Positions 8,809 through 16,546 of a stretch of DNA of 64,000 nucleotides are shown piece after piece. The notes under the pieces were generated by a model that ran no database searches, was not told where the DNA came from, and was given only the letters and a program-made list of their open reading frames with translations. The first letter of the stretch is position 1, and each line of letters opens with the position of its first letter. This DNA comes from Sulfitobacter sp043557345 (GTDB lineage: Bacteria > Pseudomonadota > Alphaproteobacteria > Rhodobacterales > Rhodobacteraceae): positions 62,001-126,000 of the forward strand of contig NZ_JBIFFV010000007.1 in assembly GCF_043557345.1 (NCBI RefSeq), read 5' to 3'. Position numbers and translations under genes: made by a program.

Positions 8809-9341
8809 TACAGCACGTCCTTCTCGGCCAGAAGGTCGGCCGCATGTTGTTGTTCGTCAGAGACCACGCCGCCCGCGAGCACGGTGCGCCCGTCGCGCCA
8901 TGTCAGTTCGGCCAGCCGCAGGAAAGTGGCGATCATCCCGATCAGGAACAACAACCGCCCCGGCCATTTCGGCAGGTTCAGGTCGCCGTAGAAAAAGCTG
9001 CCCTTCTCCACCACGGAGAGAAATTCGCGCCCGCCGGAATAGATCAGCGGCGCCAGCGCCAGCATCCCGATGGCAGAGCCTGCCACGATCAGCACCGAGC
9101 GGGCACGCTCGGGGAAACGGTCGGTCACGAAGGCGACCGAGACATGGGCACGGGCCGCGGTGGCGGCGGCAAGGGGCAGCAGGATGGCGGCGACCATGAG
9201 CTCTCGCACCATGGTCACACTATCGGGCACCTGACTGGCAAAGAGCGCGCGGGCGATCACGTTGGAGGTGATCAACACCCCCAAGGCGATCACCGCCAAG
9301 GCCCCCAGTCCCAACAGGATTTTCTCCAGATTTACCAACAT
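8808..9341 (-). CDS. dctQ: TRAP transporter small permease (DctQ)
   Basis: A 177-residue membrane protein with four predicted membrane helices, starting MLVNLEKILLGLGALAVIAL, and the family pattern AAATAARAHVSVAFVTDRFP. DctQ proteins form the accessory membrane subunit of TRAP transporters and pair with DctM. It starts 26 bases after the binding-protein stop. Unlike the other binding-protein/permease junctions in this window, no hairpin lies in that gap. Confidence 0.92.
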   Translation of the reverse strand: MLVNLEKILLGLGALAVIALGVLITSNVIARALFASQVPDSVTMVRELMVAAILLPLAAATAARAHVSVAFVTDRFPERARSVLIVAGSAIGMLALAPLIYSGGREFLSVVEKGSFFYGDLNLPKWPGRLLFLIGMIATFLRLAELTWRDGRTVLAGGVVSDEQQHAADLLAEKDVL

Positions 9342-9367
9342 TTGCTGCCCCTCCCCAGTGTCAGCGA

Positions 9368-10423
9368 TCAGTTACCGGCGGCGTCCCAAGGGTAGCCATT
9401 GGCGTCACGCTCTTCGGTGTATTTGACGATCAGCGCCTTATACTCTTCGAGCAGTTCCTCACCGGGCAGGCCGGTGGAGTTTGCGGTCTCAACCCATTCG
9501 TTAAGGAACTTCTCACCGGCTTTCACCAGCTGCGCGCGGTCCTCTTCGGGCAGGGTGATGACCTCGACGCCCTGCTCTTTCATGGAAGCGATGGCCTTAT
9601 CGTTGGCGGCGGTGATCAGGCGGCCAAACTCATCGGCCATGTCCGCGCCAACCTCGGCCAGCGTGGCCTGCTGCTCTTCGGTCAGGCTGTCGTGCATGTC
9701 CTTGTTCATGAAGATGCCAAGACCGCCGACCTGACCCCAATCGAGGATCGTGTAGCTGTCCATCACCTCGGCCTGTTTCAGCGCCGCGACGGCATAGCTG
9801 TAGCCCTGCGAACAGTCGATCAGGCCGGTGTCGAGACCCTGATAGGCGTCGTAGATCGACATGTTGACCATATTCGCGCCCTGCTCGCCAAAGACCTTGC
9901 CATAGGCGCCCACGCCGCGAACCTTCTTGCCGGCGATGTCTTCAACCGATTTGATCGCGCCGCCCTTGCAGCCGATGTTCACCTGAGAGGTCGTCCAAGT
10001 GCCGATGTAGACGAGGTTCTTTTCGGCGAGGTCTTCCTGAATGGCTTCATTGCTGCGCATCAGCTCATCGGTGGCGCGCATGCCGACCCAGGCGTCGGGG
10101 TTGTTCACCGGCAGGTCGGCAATACCGTAGCCCGCCATCTCTTGCGGGTAGTAGACCGCGATGACCGAGCCGGTGTCGGCTACGCCGTCTGCCAGCGATT
10201 GCACGGCGGCATTGGCTTTGAACAGCGCCCCGCCCCACTGGATGTCGAGGCGCATATCGCCATCGGACCGTTCGGCAACCTGATCGGCGAACCACTGCAA
10301 CGCCTGCGCGCGCGCACCGCGGTTCGGCCCGGCTTCCCCGTGAATCAGCACGGTCTCAGCGCTTACCGCGCCACCAGCCAGCGCCAGAGCTGCAGCGCAG
10401 CTCAGGTGTTTGAAAATTGTCAT
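9368..10423 (-). CDS. dctP: TRAP transporter substrate-binding protein (DctP)
   Basis: A 351-residue periplasmic binding protein with a Sec signal peptide (basic start, hydrophobic ALALAGGAVSA, cleavage before ETV). The family signature is around GVGAYGKVFGEQGANMVNMS and the helix ending LDTGLIDCSQG. It is the first gene of a roughly 10-kb run of same-strand genes with no gap longer than 26 bases, so the binding protein, permeases, regulator and beta-oxidation enzymes are probably one transcript. An organic acid substrate is expected; context favours a dicarboxylate or other beta-oxidisable acid. Confidence 0.93.
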   Translation of the reverse strand: MTIFKHLSCAAALALAGGAVSAETVLIHGEAGPNRGARAQALQWFADQVAERSDGDMRLDIQWGGALFKANAAVQSLADGVADTGSVIAVYYPQEMAGYGIADLPVNNPDAWVGMRATDELMRSNEAIQEDLAEKNLVYIGTWTTSQVNIGCKGGAIKSVEDIAGKKVRGVGAYGKVFGEQGANMVNMSIYDAYQGLDTGLIDCSQGYSYAVAALKQAEVMDSYTILDWGQVGGLGIFMNKDMHDSLTEEQQATLAEVGADMADEFGRLITAANDKAIASMKEQGVEVITLPEEDRAQLVKAGEKFLNEWVETANSTGLPGEELLEEYKALIVKYTEERDANGYPWDAAGN

Positions 10424-10444
10424 GTCGGCTCCTCCCAGAGACTT

Positions 10445-10474
10445 GTTTCACAATGCGAAGCGTTGTTTCGCATT
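10445..10474. promoter_or_regulatory. Candidate IclR operator upstream of dctP
   Basis: Two overlapping inverted repeats. GTTTCACAATGCGAAGC (10445-10461) is an imperfect palindrome with the TTC-CA-TG-GAA layout seen in many IclR operators. AATGCGAA (10452-10459) is repeated inverted and exactly as TTCGCATT (10467-10474) with a seven-base spacer. The site lies 22-51 bases upstream of the dctP start, where a repressor or activator of the operon would sit. The IclR protein encoded inside the operon is the obvious candidate; binding is inferred. Confidence 0.55.
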
Positions 10475-10657
10475 TGTCGCAGGTCACGCTAGTCCGCGGA
10501 CCGAAGGCGATCAAGCGAAACTTCGGACTTCGGCAGGGAGAGCAGTTAGGTTATTGAATTTGTTAAGGGAAAATTTCCCGAGGAGGGGCGCAGGCGTGGA
10601 ACAGCCCCTCCGCATCCCGGAATCGGCGGTTTCGATCGGACGGCCTGTATCAGAGGC

Positions 10658-10681
10658 GGCCACGCCCCTTCGGGCGTGGCC
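10658..10681 (-). terminator. Stem-loop after the MBL-fold gene
   Basis: A perfect 10-base-pair GC-rich stem (10658-10667 with 10672-10681) and a four-base loop, located seven bases beyond the stop of the metallo-hydrolase gene. There is no T run on either side, so it may be a transcript-end stabiliser or a weak terminator rather than a classical intrinsic one. Confidence 0.5.
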
Positions 10682-10688
10682 ACTTAGG

Positions 10689-11459
10689 TTAATACCAGTC
10701 GCCGAATTTCACCTCGACATCGGTGCCAACGCGTTTGGCGAACTCCTGTGGGTCTTGGGTGCCGCCGTCTTTGCCCCGGAAGTGATAGGGGTAGACGTAG
10801 GCGGGCTTGAACTCGGCCACCGCCGAGGCGGCGGCGTTGGAATCCATGGTGAAGGGCAGGTTCATGCAAACGAAGGCCAGCGAAATATCGGTCAGCCCGC
10901 GCATCTCGGGCGTGTCTTCGGTATCGCCCGAAATATAGACCCGGAAGCCGTCGAAGCCGAGGATATACCCGTTGTCGCGCCCCTCGGGGTGGAACTTCTT
11001 GCGCTCTTCGGTGGTGTTATAGGCCGGGATCGCGTCGATCGGCACACCGTTGAACTCGGTATTCTCCCCATTGGCAATCTTGCTGGCCTTGGCCGCAAGC
11101 GCGTCTGGCAGCATGTCGAACACGGCGGGGTTGGTGATGATCTGCACCTCATCGCCCGCCAGTGCTGCCAGCGTATCGGCATTATAGTGATCGCCGTGCT
11201 CATGGGTGATGAGGATCAGATCCGCCGCCGGAAAATCGCTGTATTGCGCGGGCTCGCCAACCGGATCGACATAGATCACGCCCGCGGGCGTCTCCAACAC
11301 GATGGAGGCATGGTCGACGGGATGCACCGTGATCGGGCCTGCGTTGGTGTCGAACCTGTCACCGCTTTGCGTGGCGGCACGGGCGGCAAAGGGCAGCAGG
11401 GTGACGATGCCAGCGGCGGCGGCGGAGGTGGCAAGGAAATGGCGGCGGGTCTGGGACAT
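10689..11459 (-). CDS. Tat-exported MBL-fold metallo-hydrolase
   Basis: A 256-residue metallo-beta-lactamase-fold protein. The start at 11459 is preceded by AGGAG at good spacing and gives a clear twin-arginine signal, SQTRRHFLATSAAAAG; a longer frame upstream is ignored. The metal-binding motif ITHEHGDHYN is intact and a further His lies in YPYHFRGKDG. The compact fold resembles UlaG/YtkP-type hydrolases rather than true beta-lactamases. Export through Tat implies folding with metal in the cytoplasm before reaching the periplasm. It stands alone on the minus strand, 80 bases after the BKACE gene; the substrate is unknown. Confidence 0.88.
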   Translation of the reverse strand: MSQTRRHFLATSAAAAGIVTLLPFAARAATQSGDRFDTNAGPITVHPVDHASIVLETPAGVIYVDPVGEPAQYSDFPAADLILITHEHGDHYNADTLAALAGDEVQIITNPAVFDMLPDALAAKASKIANGENTEFNGVPIDAIPAYNTTEERKKFHPEGRDNGYILGFDGFRVYISGDTEDTPEMRGLTDISLAFVCMNLPFTMDSNAAASAVAEFKPAYVYPYHFRGKDGGTQDPQEFAKRVGTDVEVKFGDWY

Positions 11460-11539
11460 TTCAGGCTCCTGTTGGTTGCTGGAACGGGACATAGCGGCCC
11501 CGCCCCGCATTTCAACGCGGCACCCGTCTGGCGGCAAGC

Positions 11540-12370
11540 CTATGCCGGGCGCAGACCCAGAATCTCACGCGCTTGTGCAGCCGTGGCGACGGGGCGGTCG
11601 TATTTTGCACATAAATCAGCCGCGCGCTGGATCAACGCCGCGTTCGACGGCGCCAGCGTCTCGCGGTCCAGCCGCACGTTGTCCTCAAGCCCCGCCCGGG
11701 TGTGCCCGCCCGCGGCGATGGCCCATTCGTTCAGCACGATCTGGTTCGGCCCGATCCCGGCGGCACACCACTGCGCATCGGGCGCAAGGCGGTTGAGCGT
11801 CTGGATATAGAAATCAAAGGTCTCACGGTCCACCGGCATGGCGTTTTTCACGCCCATGACGAATTGCACATAGAGTTGGCCCGGAATGCGCCCGTCGCGG
11901 TTCATCTCGGCGGCCTTGTGGATGTGGCTGAGGTCAAAGGCTTCGATCTCGGGCTTGACCGCGTGGGTTTTCATCTCCGAGGCCAGCCAATCCACCAATT
12001 CCGGCGGATTCTCGTAGACGCGCGTGGGGAAGTTGTTGGACCCGACCGAGAGCGAGGCCATGTCGGGCCGCAGCGAAAGCATCCCGCCCCGCTCCCGCCC
12101 CGCGCCCGAGCGCCCGCCGGTGGAGAACTGGATGATCATGCCGGGGCAGTGCTTTTGCACGCCCTCCATCAGCCGCGCGAATTTCTCGGGGTCCGAGGAC
12201 GGGGTCTCGTCATCGTTGCGCACATGGGCGTGGCAGATCGAGGCCCCGGCCTCGAAGGCCGCGTGGGTCGACTCGACTTGCTCGGCAATCGAGATCGGCA
12301 CTGCAGGGTTGGCGGCTTTGGTGGGAACGGAGCCGGTGATGGCGACGCAGAGGATGCAGGGGGTGGTCAT
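11540..12370 (-). CDS. BKACE-family 3-keto-acid cleavage enzyme
   Basis: A 276-residue protein of the beta-keto acid cleavage enzyme family (formerly DUF849, typified by Kce of lysine fermentation). These zinc enzymes condense a beta-keto acid with acetyl-CoA to give a new CoA ester and acetoacetate. The zinc-binding HAHVR motif is present (ASICHAHVRNDDETPSSD, about residue 45), as is the conserved acidic AGLEDNVRLD near the C-terminus. Start MTTPCILCVAIT was chosen at 12370, with AGGA upstream; an in-frame ATG at 12412 would add 14 residues. No pathway neighbours pin down the substrate. Confidence 0.88.
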   Translation of the reverse strand: MTTPCILCVAITGSVPTKAANPAVPISIAEQVESTHAAFEAGASICHAHVRNDDETPSSDPEKFARLMEGVQKHCPGMIIQFSTGGRSGAGRERGGMLSLRPDMASLSVGSNNFPTRVYENPPELVDWLASEMKTHAVKPEIEAFDLSHIHKAAEMNRDGRIPGQLYVQFVMGVKNAMPVDRETFDFYIQTLNRLAPDAQWCAAGIGPNQIVLNEWAIAAGGHTRAGLEDNVRLDRETLAPSNAALIQRAADLCAKYDRPVATAAQAREILGLRPA

Positions 12371-12621
12371 GGGTGGTGGTCCTGTGGCGGTTATGGGATG
12401 TTTGAAAGTCATGGTTTTGAGCGAAAGCTGAAACCCGAACGCAAGGTACTTTGTAATATACATGTGACCGGAAGCCATAAGGGGTTGTACCAAAAAGCGC
12501 TCTAACGATGCGAACTTCTTGCAACCACTACACTTACGCGCAATGGTTACACGAACTCGCCCTATTCAACTTAAGATAGCTTTCAAAGTGATCGGTTAGA
12601 TGCACTAGGTTCTTTAGATAC
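12371..12621. other. Divergent intergenic region at the edge of an AT-richer islet
   Basis: No gene seen. It must carry the promoters of the leftward BKACE gene and the rightward GNAT-like gene. Base composition changes visibly from about 12430 rightward to more A+T, marking the left edge of the 12.4-13.5 kb islet. Confidence 0.6.
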
Positions 12622-13200
12622 ATGAGTGATTTTACATATTTCTACGTCCTCCAGGACGAAGCTAGACGTCGCACGATGAACGCCATCAACAAGCGCCTTT
12701 TGATAACTGGCGGGATTAAATATTGGGATAAAACAACCCTTTGCTCTATTCTTGGCACAGAGAAGGGGAATGCATTGAAATTTGCTAAAGAGGAGTGGCC
12801 CAAGTTCTACGGGCCCGACACCCATAGAGGTTTTGAAGAACCTTGGGAAAAACTCGCGTATCGTTATTTGCCACAAAAAGACCATTTTGACCTGGCAATC
12901 TGGCAGGAAGTAGATGGTCGCCAGGTGCTGGTCGCGCTCGCAGTGGGGAACCCATCAAATGCCCGCACTCACCTAACTGTTAAGTGGATTGAAAGATTTT
13001 ATGGCCATAACTATCTTTCCGGTAGAGCACTTTGGCCGATTTTGACTTGTGCCGAAGAGTATGGGAAACTTCTTGGGTGCGAGCGCGTTCTAATAAAGGA
13101 TCCCGTTGACTCGGGTAAGTACGAAAGATACGGGTACGCAAGGTACCACCATCCGCAAGTCGCGCATGGTGGTAACTATTTTGGAAAGGAACTGACATGA
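12622..13200 (+). CDS. GNAT-like protein of unknown function
   Basis: A 192-residue protein I do not recognise by name. Its C-terminal half looks like a GNAT acetyltransferase fold: a strand (QVLVALAVGNPSNA), then WIERFYGHNYLSGRALWPIL in the acetyl-CoA loop/helix position, a helix (AEEYGKLLGCERVLI) and a closing KYERYGYARY resembling the GF/GY-aromatic end of GNAT proteins. The N-terminal about 90 residues are not familiar. Codon and base use are more A+T-rich than in the neighbours, which suggests acquisition. Its TGA overlaps the ATG of the next gene. It lacks the conserved residues of LuxI AHL synthases. An acetyltransferase activity is inference only. Confidence 0.75.
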   Translation: MSDFTYFYVLQDEARRRTMNAINKRLLITGGIKYWDKTTLCSILGTEKGNALKFAKEEWPKFYGPDTHRGFEEPWEKLAYRYLPQKDHFDLAIWQEVDGRQVLVALAVGNPSNARTHLTVKWIERFYGHNYLSGRALWPILTCAEEYGKLLGCERVLIKDPVDSGKYERYGYARYHHPQVAHGGNYFGKELT

Positions 13201-13433
13201 CAGACGAAGTTGCAACAAATGCGCTCGTGGAGTCTTCTGACGCCAAGGCAAGCATTCTGGCTGCTATCGCTCGCATTGAGGCCGTTCCTGCAAGTAAAAC
13301 TCTGATCGATCAGATTCCGGATGCCGATTGGTGTTCTGAAGGATTAAACGACTGGATGATCGAAGTTGGCTCTGAAGATGCGCCCTCCGAGGAGCTTGAC
13401 AGCTGTGATAAACCGACTGTCAAAGTGGCTTAA
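13197..13433 (+). CDS. Small acidic protein coupled to the GNAT-like gene
   Basis: A 78-residue acidic protein with an Ala/Ser-rich first half (ASILAAIARIEAVPAS) and an acidic tail (EDAPSEELDSCD). No family recognised, no signal peptide, no membrane segment. Its ATG overlaps the stop of the GNAT-like gene (ATGA), so the two are translated together. A strong intrinsic terminator follows about 50 bases later, closing a two-gene unit. It could be a partner, inhibitor or substrate of the GNAT-like protein; nothing in the sequence decides this. Confidence 0.7.
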   Translation: MTDEVATNALVESSDAKASILAAIARIEAVPASKTLIDQIPDADWCSEGLNDWMIEVGSEDAPSEELDSCDKPTVKVA

Positions 13434-13486
13434 GATCGACACCCGCCAAAGCGGCTAAAGGGCAAGCGCCCGAATTCACCTTTCAG

Positions 13487-13518
13487 CACCTCGTTTGTAA
13501 GACAAGCGGGGTGTTTTT
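13487..13518 (+). terminator. Rho-independent terminator of the two-gene islet
   Basis: A 12-base-pair stem (13487-13498 with 13502-13513, two G-U wobbles), a three-base loop and a run of five T at 13514-13518, on the plus strand. A textbook intrinsic terminator 54 bases after the small acidic protein. Confidence 0.88.
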
Positions 13519-13685
13519 GAGGATTAACTGCCTAATCCCCCGTCTGCTGGGGGCCTTGCTTGTCCACGCCTTACACTTTCCCCGGAGCGTATGCCGGGGC
13601 TTTGGACCTGGGACCGGCGTTCACCGTGAAACACACCCTGGCGGGAACGCGCATTGCTTCGCAATACGCTGCCTCCCGCGCGCAC
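13519..13685. other. Intergenic stretch rich in stem-loops, possible structured RNA
   Basis: No protein gene is convincing. Three hairpins follow one another: CCCCC/GGGGG at 13537-13553; CCCCGG/CCGGGG at 13580-13599; and a compound stem at 13641-13679, with outer arms GCGGGA/TCCCGC and inner arms ATTGC/GCAAT. The latter two are more than simple terminators, as no T run follows. It may be an unannotated small RNA or a decayed element. Confidence 0.4.
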
Positions 13686-13711
13686 TAAAAATGGTCAGCT
13701 TTTAGCTGTCC
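13686..13711 (-). terminator. Terminator of lepA overlapping its stop codon
   Basis: On the minus strand, an eight-position stem with one mismatch (13704-13711 with 13693-13700) and a three-base loop, followed by ATTTTT. The lepA stop codon (13702-13704) lies inside the loop and stem. Confidence 0.75.
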
Positions 13712-15504
13712 ATTTTTAGCGCCGAAATAAACGCCTCCTGCGGGATATCCACTTTCCCGAACTGGCGCATCTTCTTCTTGCCGGCCTTCTGCTTCTCCAG
13801 CAGCTTCTTCTTCCGCGTGGCGTCGCCGCCGTAACACTTCGCCGTCACGTCCTTGCGCATCGCCGAGAGCGTCTCGCGCGCGATCACTTTGCCGCCGATG
13901 GCCGCCTGGATCGGGATCTTGAACATGTGGCGCGGGATCAGGTCTTTGAGCTTTTCCACCATCGCCCGGCCGCGCATTTCGGCGCGGTCGCGGTGGACCA
14001 TCGTGGAGAGCGCATCTACCGGCTCGTCGTTCACGAGGATCTGCATCTTCACCAGATTGTCCTGACGGTAGCCGATCATCTGGTAATCGAAGCTGGCGTA
14101 GCCCTTGGTGACCGACTTCAGCCGGTCGTAGAAGTCAAACACCACCTCATTGAGCGGCAGGTCATAGACCACCATGGCGCGCGAGCCGGCGTAGGTCAGG
14201 TCTTCCTGAATGCCGCGGCGGTCTTGGCAGAGTTTCAGCACGTCGCCGAGGTAGTCGTCGGGCACGAGGATCGTGGCCTTGATCCGCGGCTCCTCCATAT
14301 GGTCCACCAGCGTCATGTCGGGCATGTCGGCGGGGTTGTGCAGCTCCTGCATCTCCCCGTCCTTCATGTGGACGTGGTAGATCACCGAAGGCGCGGTGGT
14401 GATGAGGTCGATGTCATACTCGCGCTCGAGCCGGTCGCGGATCACCTCGAGGTGCAAAAGGCCAAGGAAGCCGCAGCGGAAGCCGAAGCCAAGGGCGGCG
14501 GAGGTTTCCATCTCATAGGTGAAGGAGGCATCGTTCAGGGCGAGCTTTTCAATCGCGTCGCGCATATCCTCGAAATCATTGGCGTCGACCGGGAAGAGGC
14601 CACAGAAGACCACCGGCACCGAGGGTTTGAAGCCCGGCAGCGCGGTTTCGCATTTGCGCTTCTCGTGGGTGATCGTGTCGCCGACGCGGGTATCGCGGAC
14701 CTGTTTGATCGAGGCATTCAGATAGCCGATCTCGCCGGGGCCGAGGCTGTCGACGCCGACCATCTTGGGCCGGTAGACGCCCACGTCGTCCACGTCATAG
14801 GTGCCGCCGGTCTTCATCATGCGGATGCGGTCGCCCTTTTTCAGAGTGCCCTCCACAATGCGCACGATACAGATCACGCCGAGGTATTGATCGTATTTAC
14901 TGTCCACCAGCATCGCTTTCAGCGGTGCGTCGGGGTCGCCGCCCGCAGGGGAGGGCAGCCTGTTGACGATGGCCTCCAGCACGTCGGGGATGCCGACGCC
15001 GGTCTTGGCCGAGATCAGGCAGGCCTCGGAGGCGTCGATGCCGATCACATCCTCGATCTGTTCGCGCACGCGGTCGGGGTCAGAGGCCGGCAGGTCGACC
15101 TTGTTCAGCACCGGCACGATCTCATGATCCGCGTCGATGGCGGTATAGACATTGGCCAGCGTCTGCGCCTCGACCCCCTGGGTGGCGTCAACGACCAGAA
15201 GCGAGCCCTCGACCGCCTGCATGGAGCGCGCAACCTCATAGGCGAAGTCGACATGTCCGGGCGTGTCGATCAGGTTCAGCACATAGGTCTTGCCGTCCTT
15301 GGCGGGGTATTCGATGCGGACGGTGTTGGCCTTGATGGTGATGCCCCGCTCCCGCTCGATATCCATGTTGTCCAGAAGCTGGCTTTGCATGTCGCGTTCG
15401 GCGACCGTGCCGGTGAGTTGGATCAACCGGTCGGCCAGCGTGGATTTGCCGTGGTCGATATGCGCCACGATGGAGAAGTTGCGGATGTTTTCAAGCGGTG
15501 TCAT
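13702..15504 (-). CDS. lepA: Elongation factor 4 (LepA)
   Basis: A 600-residue translational GTPase, the normal length for EF4, which back-translocates or remodels stalled ribosomes under stress. G1 motif AHIDHGKST, DTPGHVDF and NKVDLP are all present in the N-terminal GTPase domain, and the LepA-specific C-terminal end KAGKKKMRQFGKVDIPQEAF is intact. Start MTPLENIRNFSIV was chosen at 15504; the frame runs upstream another 25 codons without resemblance to the family. It is a single-gene unit with its own terminator. Confidence 0.97.
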   Translation of the reverse strand: MTPLENIRNFSIVAHIDHGKSTLADRLIQLTGTVAERDMQSQLLDNMDIERERGITIKANTVRIEYPAKDGKTYVLNLIDTPGHVDFAYEVARSMQAVEGSLLVVDATQGVEAQTLANVYTAIDADHEIVPVLNKVDLPASDPDRVREQIEDVIGIDASEACLISAKTGVGIPDVLEAIVNRLPSPAGGDPDAPLKAMLVDSKYDQYLGVICIVRIVEGTLKKGDRIRMMKTGGTYDVDDVGVYRPKMVGVDSLGPGEIGYLNASIKQVRDTRVGDTITHEKRKCETALPGFKPSVPVVFCGLFPVDANDFEDMRDAIEKLALNDASFTYEMETSAALGFGFRCGFLGLLHLEVIRDRLEREYDIDLITTAPSVIYHVHMKDGEMQELHNPADMPDMTLVDHMEEPRIKATILVPDDYLGDVLKLCQDRRGIQEDLTYAGSRAMVVYDLPLNEVVFDFYDRLKSVTKGYASFDYQMIGYRQDNLVKMQILVNDEPVDALSTMVHRDRAEMRGRAMVEKLKDLIPRHMFKIPIQAAIGGKVIARETLSAMRKDVTAKCYGGDATRKKKLLEKQKAGKKKMRQFGKVDIPQEAFISALKMDS

Positions 15505-15717
15505 GCAAGGGGATATGGCGCAGAGCCGCGCCTGCGTCAATTGGCCATGAACGCGCTCATGCCCCTGCCCGCACGTCACGGCGCTTTATCGCGGGCCGAA
15601 GGGCGCAGCCCCCCAATGGAGAATTGCGCGAAGCCCGCTTTTGCGGCATAATGACGGGCAGAGCAGACCGGGCCGACAAGGGGAAAACCCCATGGTCCAG
15701 AACAATAGGGCAAATCA

Positions 15718-16080
15718 ATGCGGACAGTTGCAAGTTTGATGGCGCTCGCCATTTTGGCGGGCTGTGGCGGCACACGTTATTCCAGCGATGCCGCCGTAGG
15801 ACGTTTCTCCCCCACACCGGTTCTTTTCGCCACGGGGCCGATCCAAAAGGCCTGTCTGGCCGATGGGCGCCGCGGCTCCAGCCATGCGCGCTGCGGCTGC
15901 GTGCAGGCGGTGGCGGATCAGACGCTGTCGCGCTCGGACCAGCGCCAAGGCGCCAAGATTTTCCGTGACCCGCATCGTTTGCAAGAAATGCGCCAATCCG
16001 ACAACAAAAGCGACAACGCTTTCTGGAGCACGTGGAAAGCCTTTGGCCAAAGCGCCGCAGCGGCCTGCTCCAACACCTGA
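15718..16080 (+). CDS. Small predicted lipoprotein
   Basis: A 120-residue protein with a lipoprotein signal: MRTVASLMALAILAGC, lipobox Cys at residue 16. The mature part contains four further Cys (KACLADGR, ARCGCVQAVADQ, AACSNT) that could form disulfides in the periplasm. No enzymatic family recognised. It faces lepA across a 213-base divergent gap and converges on the phosphatase gene, whose stop lies four bases away. Confidence 0.8.
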   Translation: MRTVASLMALAILAGCGGTRYSSDAAVGRFSPTPVLFATGPIQKACLADGRRGSSHARCGCVQAVADQTLSRSDQRQGAKIFRDPHRLQEMRQSDNKSDNAFWSTWKAFGQSAAAACSNT

Positions 16081-16084
16081 TCGC

Positions 16085-16546
16085 TCAGTCTTGGCTGAGC
16101 GGCTGGCCAAAACGGTCAATCAGCCGTCCGACGATCTGATCGCGGGCGGCGCGAAACTGCGTGAGCTTGGCCTCGCGCCCCTCGCCCAGCCCGGTGGGAT
16201 CGAGGATCGGCCAATATTCCACGTCAAGGTGATAGAACCGCGTCAGTTCCAACGCCCGGCGCTGGCTGGCGGGGCTGAGCGCGATCACAAGGTCGAATGA
16301 CCCCAGATCGTCGCCCCATTCCTCCATCTCGTCGAAACTGCGGCTGCGGTGGCGGTCGAGCTCCACATCCAACTCTTTGCATACGGCGATAGAGAAGCCG
16401 TCGATCTCCATATCGTTCTTGACGCCGACGGATTGGACATAGGTGCCGGTGCCGTAGAACTTTTTCATCAACCCCTCGGCCATGGGGGAGCGGACGGCGT
16501 TGTGATCGCAGCAGAAAAGAACAGATTGAGGCAGCACCTGCGTCAT
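16085..16546 (-). CDS. Low-molecular-weight protein tyrosine phosphatase family protein
   Basis: A 153-residue cytoplasmic protein. The P-loop CX5R (CDHNAVRS, about residues 12-20) and the general-acid Asp region YWPILDPTG are present, as in LMW tyrosine phosphatases and the related arsenate reductases. The His-Asn in the loop is typical of this Rhodobacterales subgroup. It lies directly after the UPF0262 gene (TAA then ATG), at the end of the conserved murA-hisD block. Physiological substrate unknown. Confidence 0.88.
   Translation of the reverse strand: MTQVLPQSVLFCCDHNAVRSPMAEGLMKKFYGTGTYVQSVGVKNDMEIDGFSIAVCKELDVELDRHRSRSFDEMEEWGDDLGSFDLVIALSPASQRRALELTRFYHLDVEYWPILDPTGLGEGREAKLTQFRAARDQIVGRLIDRFGQPLSQD

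Noticed and set aside
12622..13200. Possible LuxI-type AHL synthase partner for the LuxR solo
   Set aside because: The protein is GNAT-like but lacks the conserved Arg, Trp, Asp and Glu residues of LuxI, and lies 13 kb away.
13511..13705. 64-residue open frame between the islet terminator and lepA
   Set aside because: It starts inside the terminator hairpin, has no ribosome site, and runs through three stem-loops.
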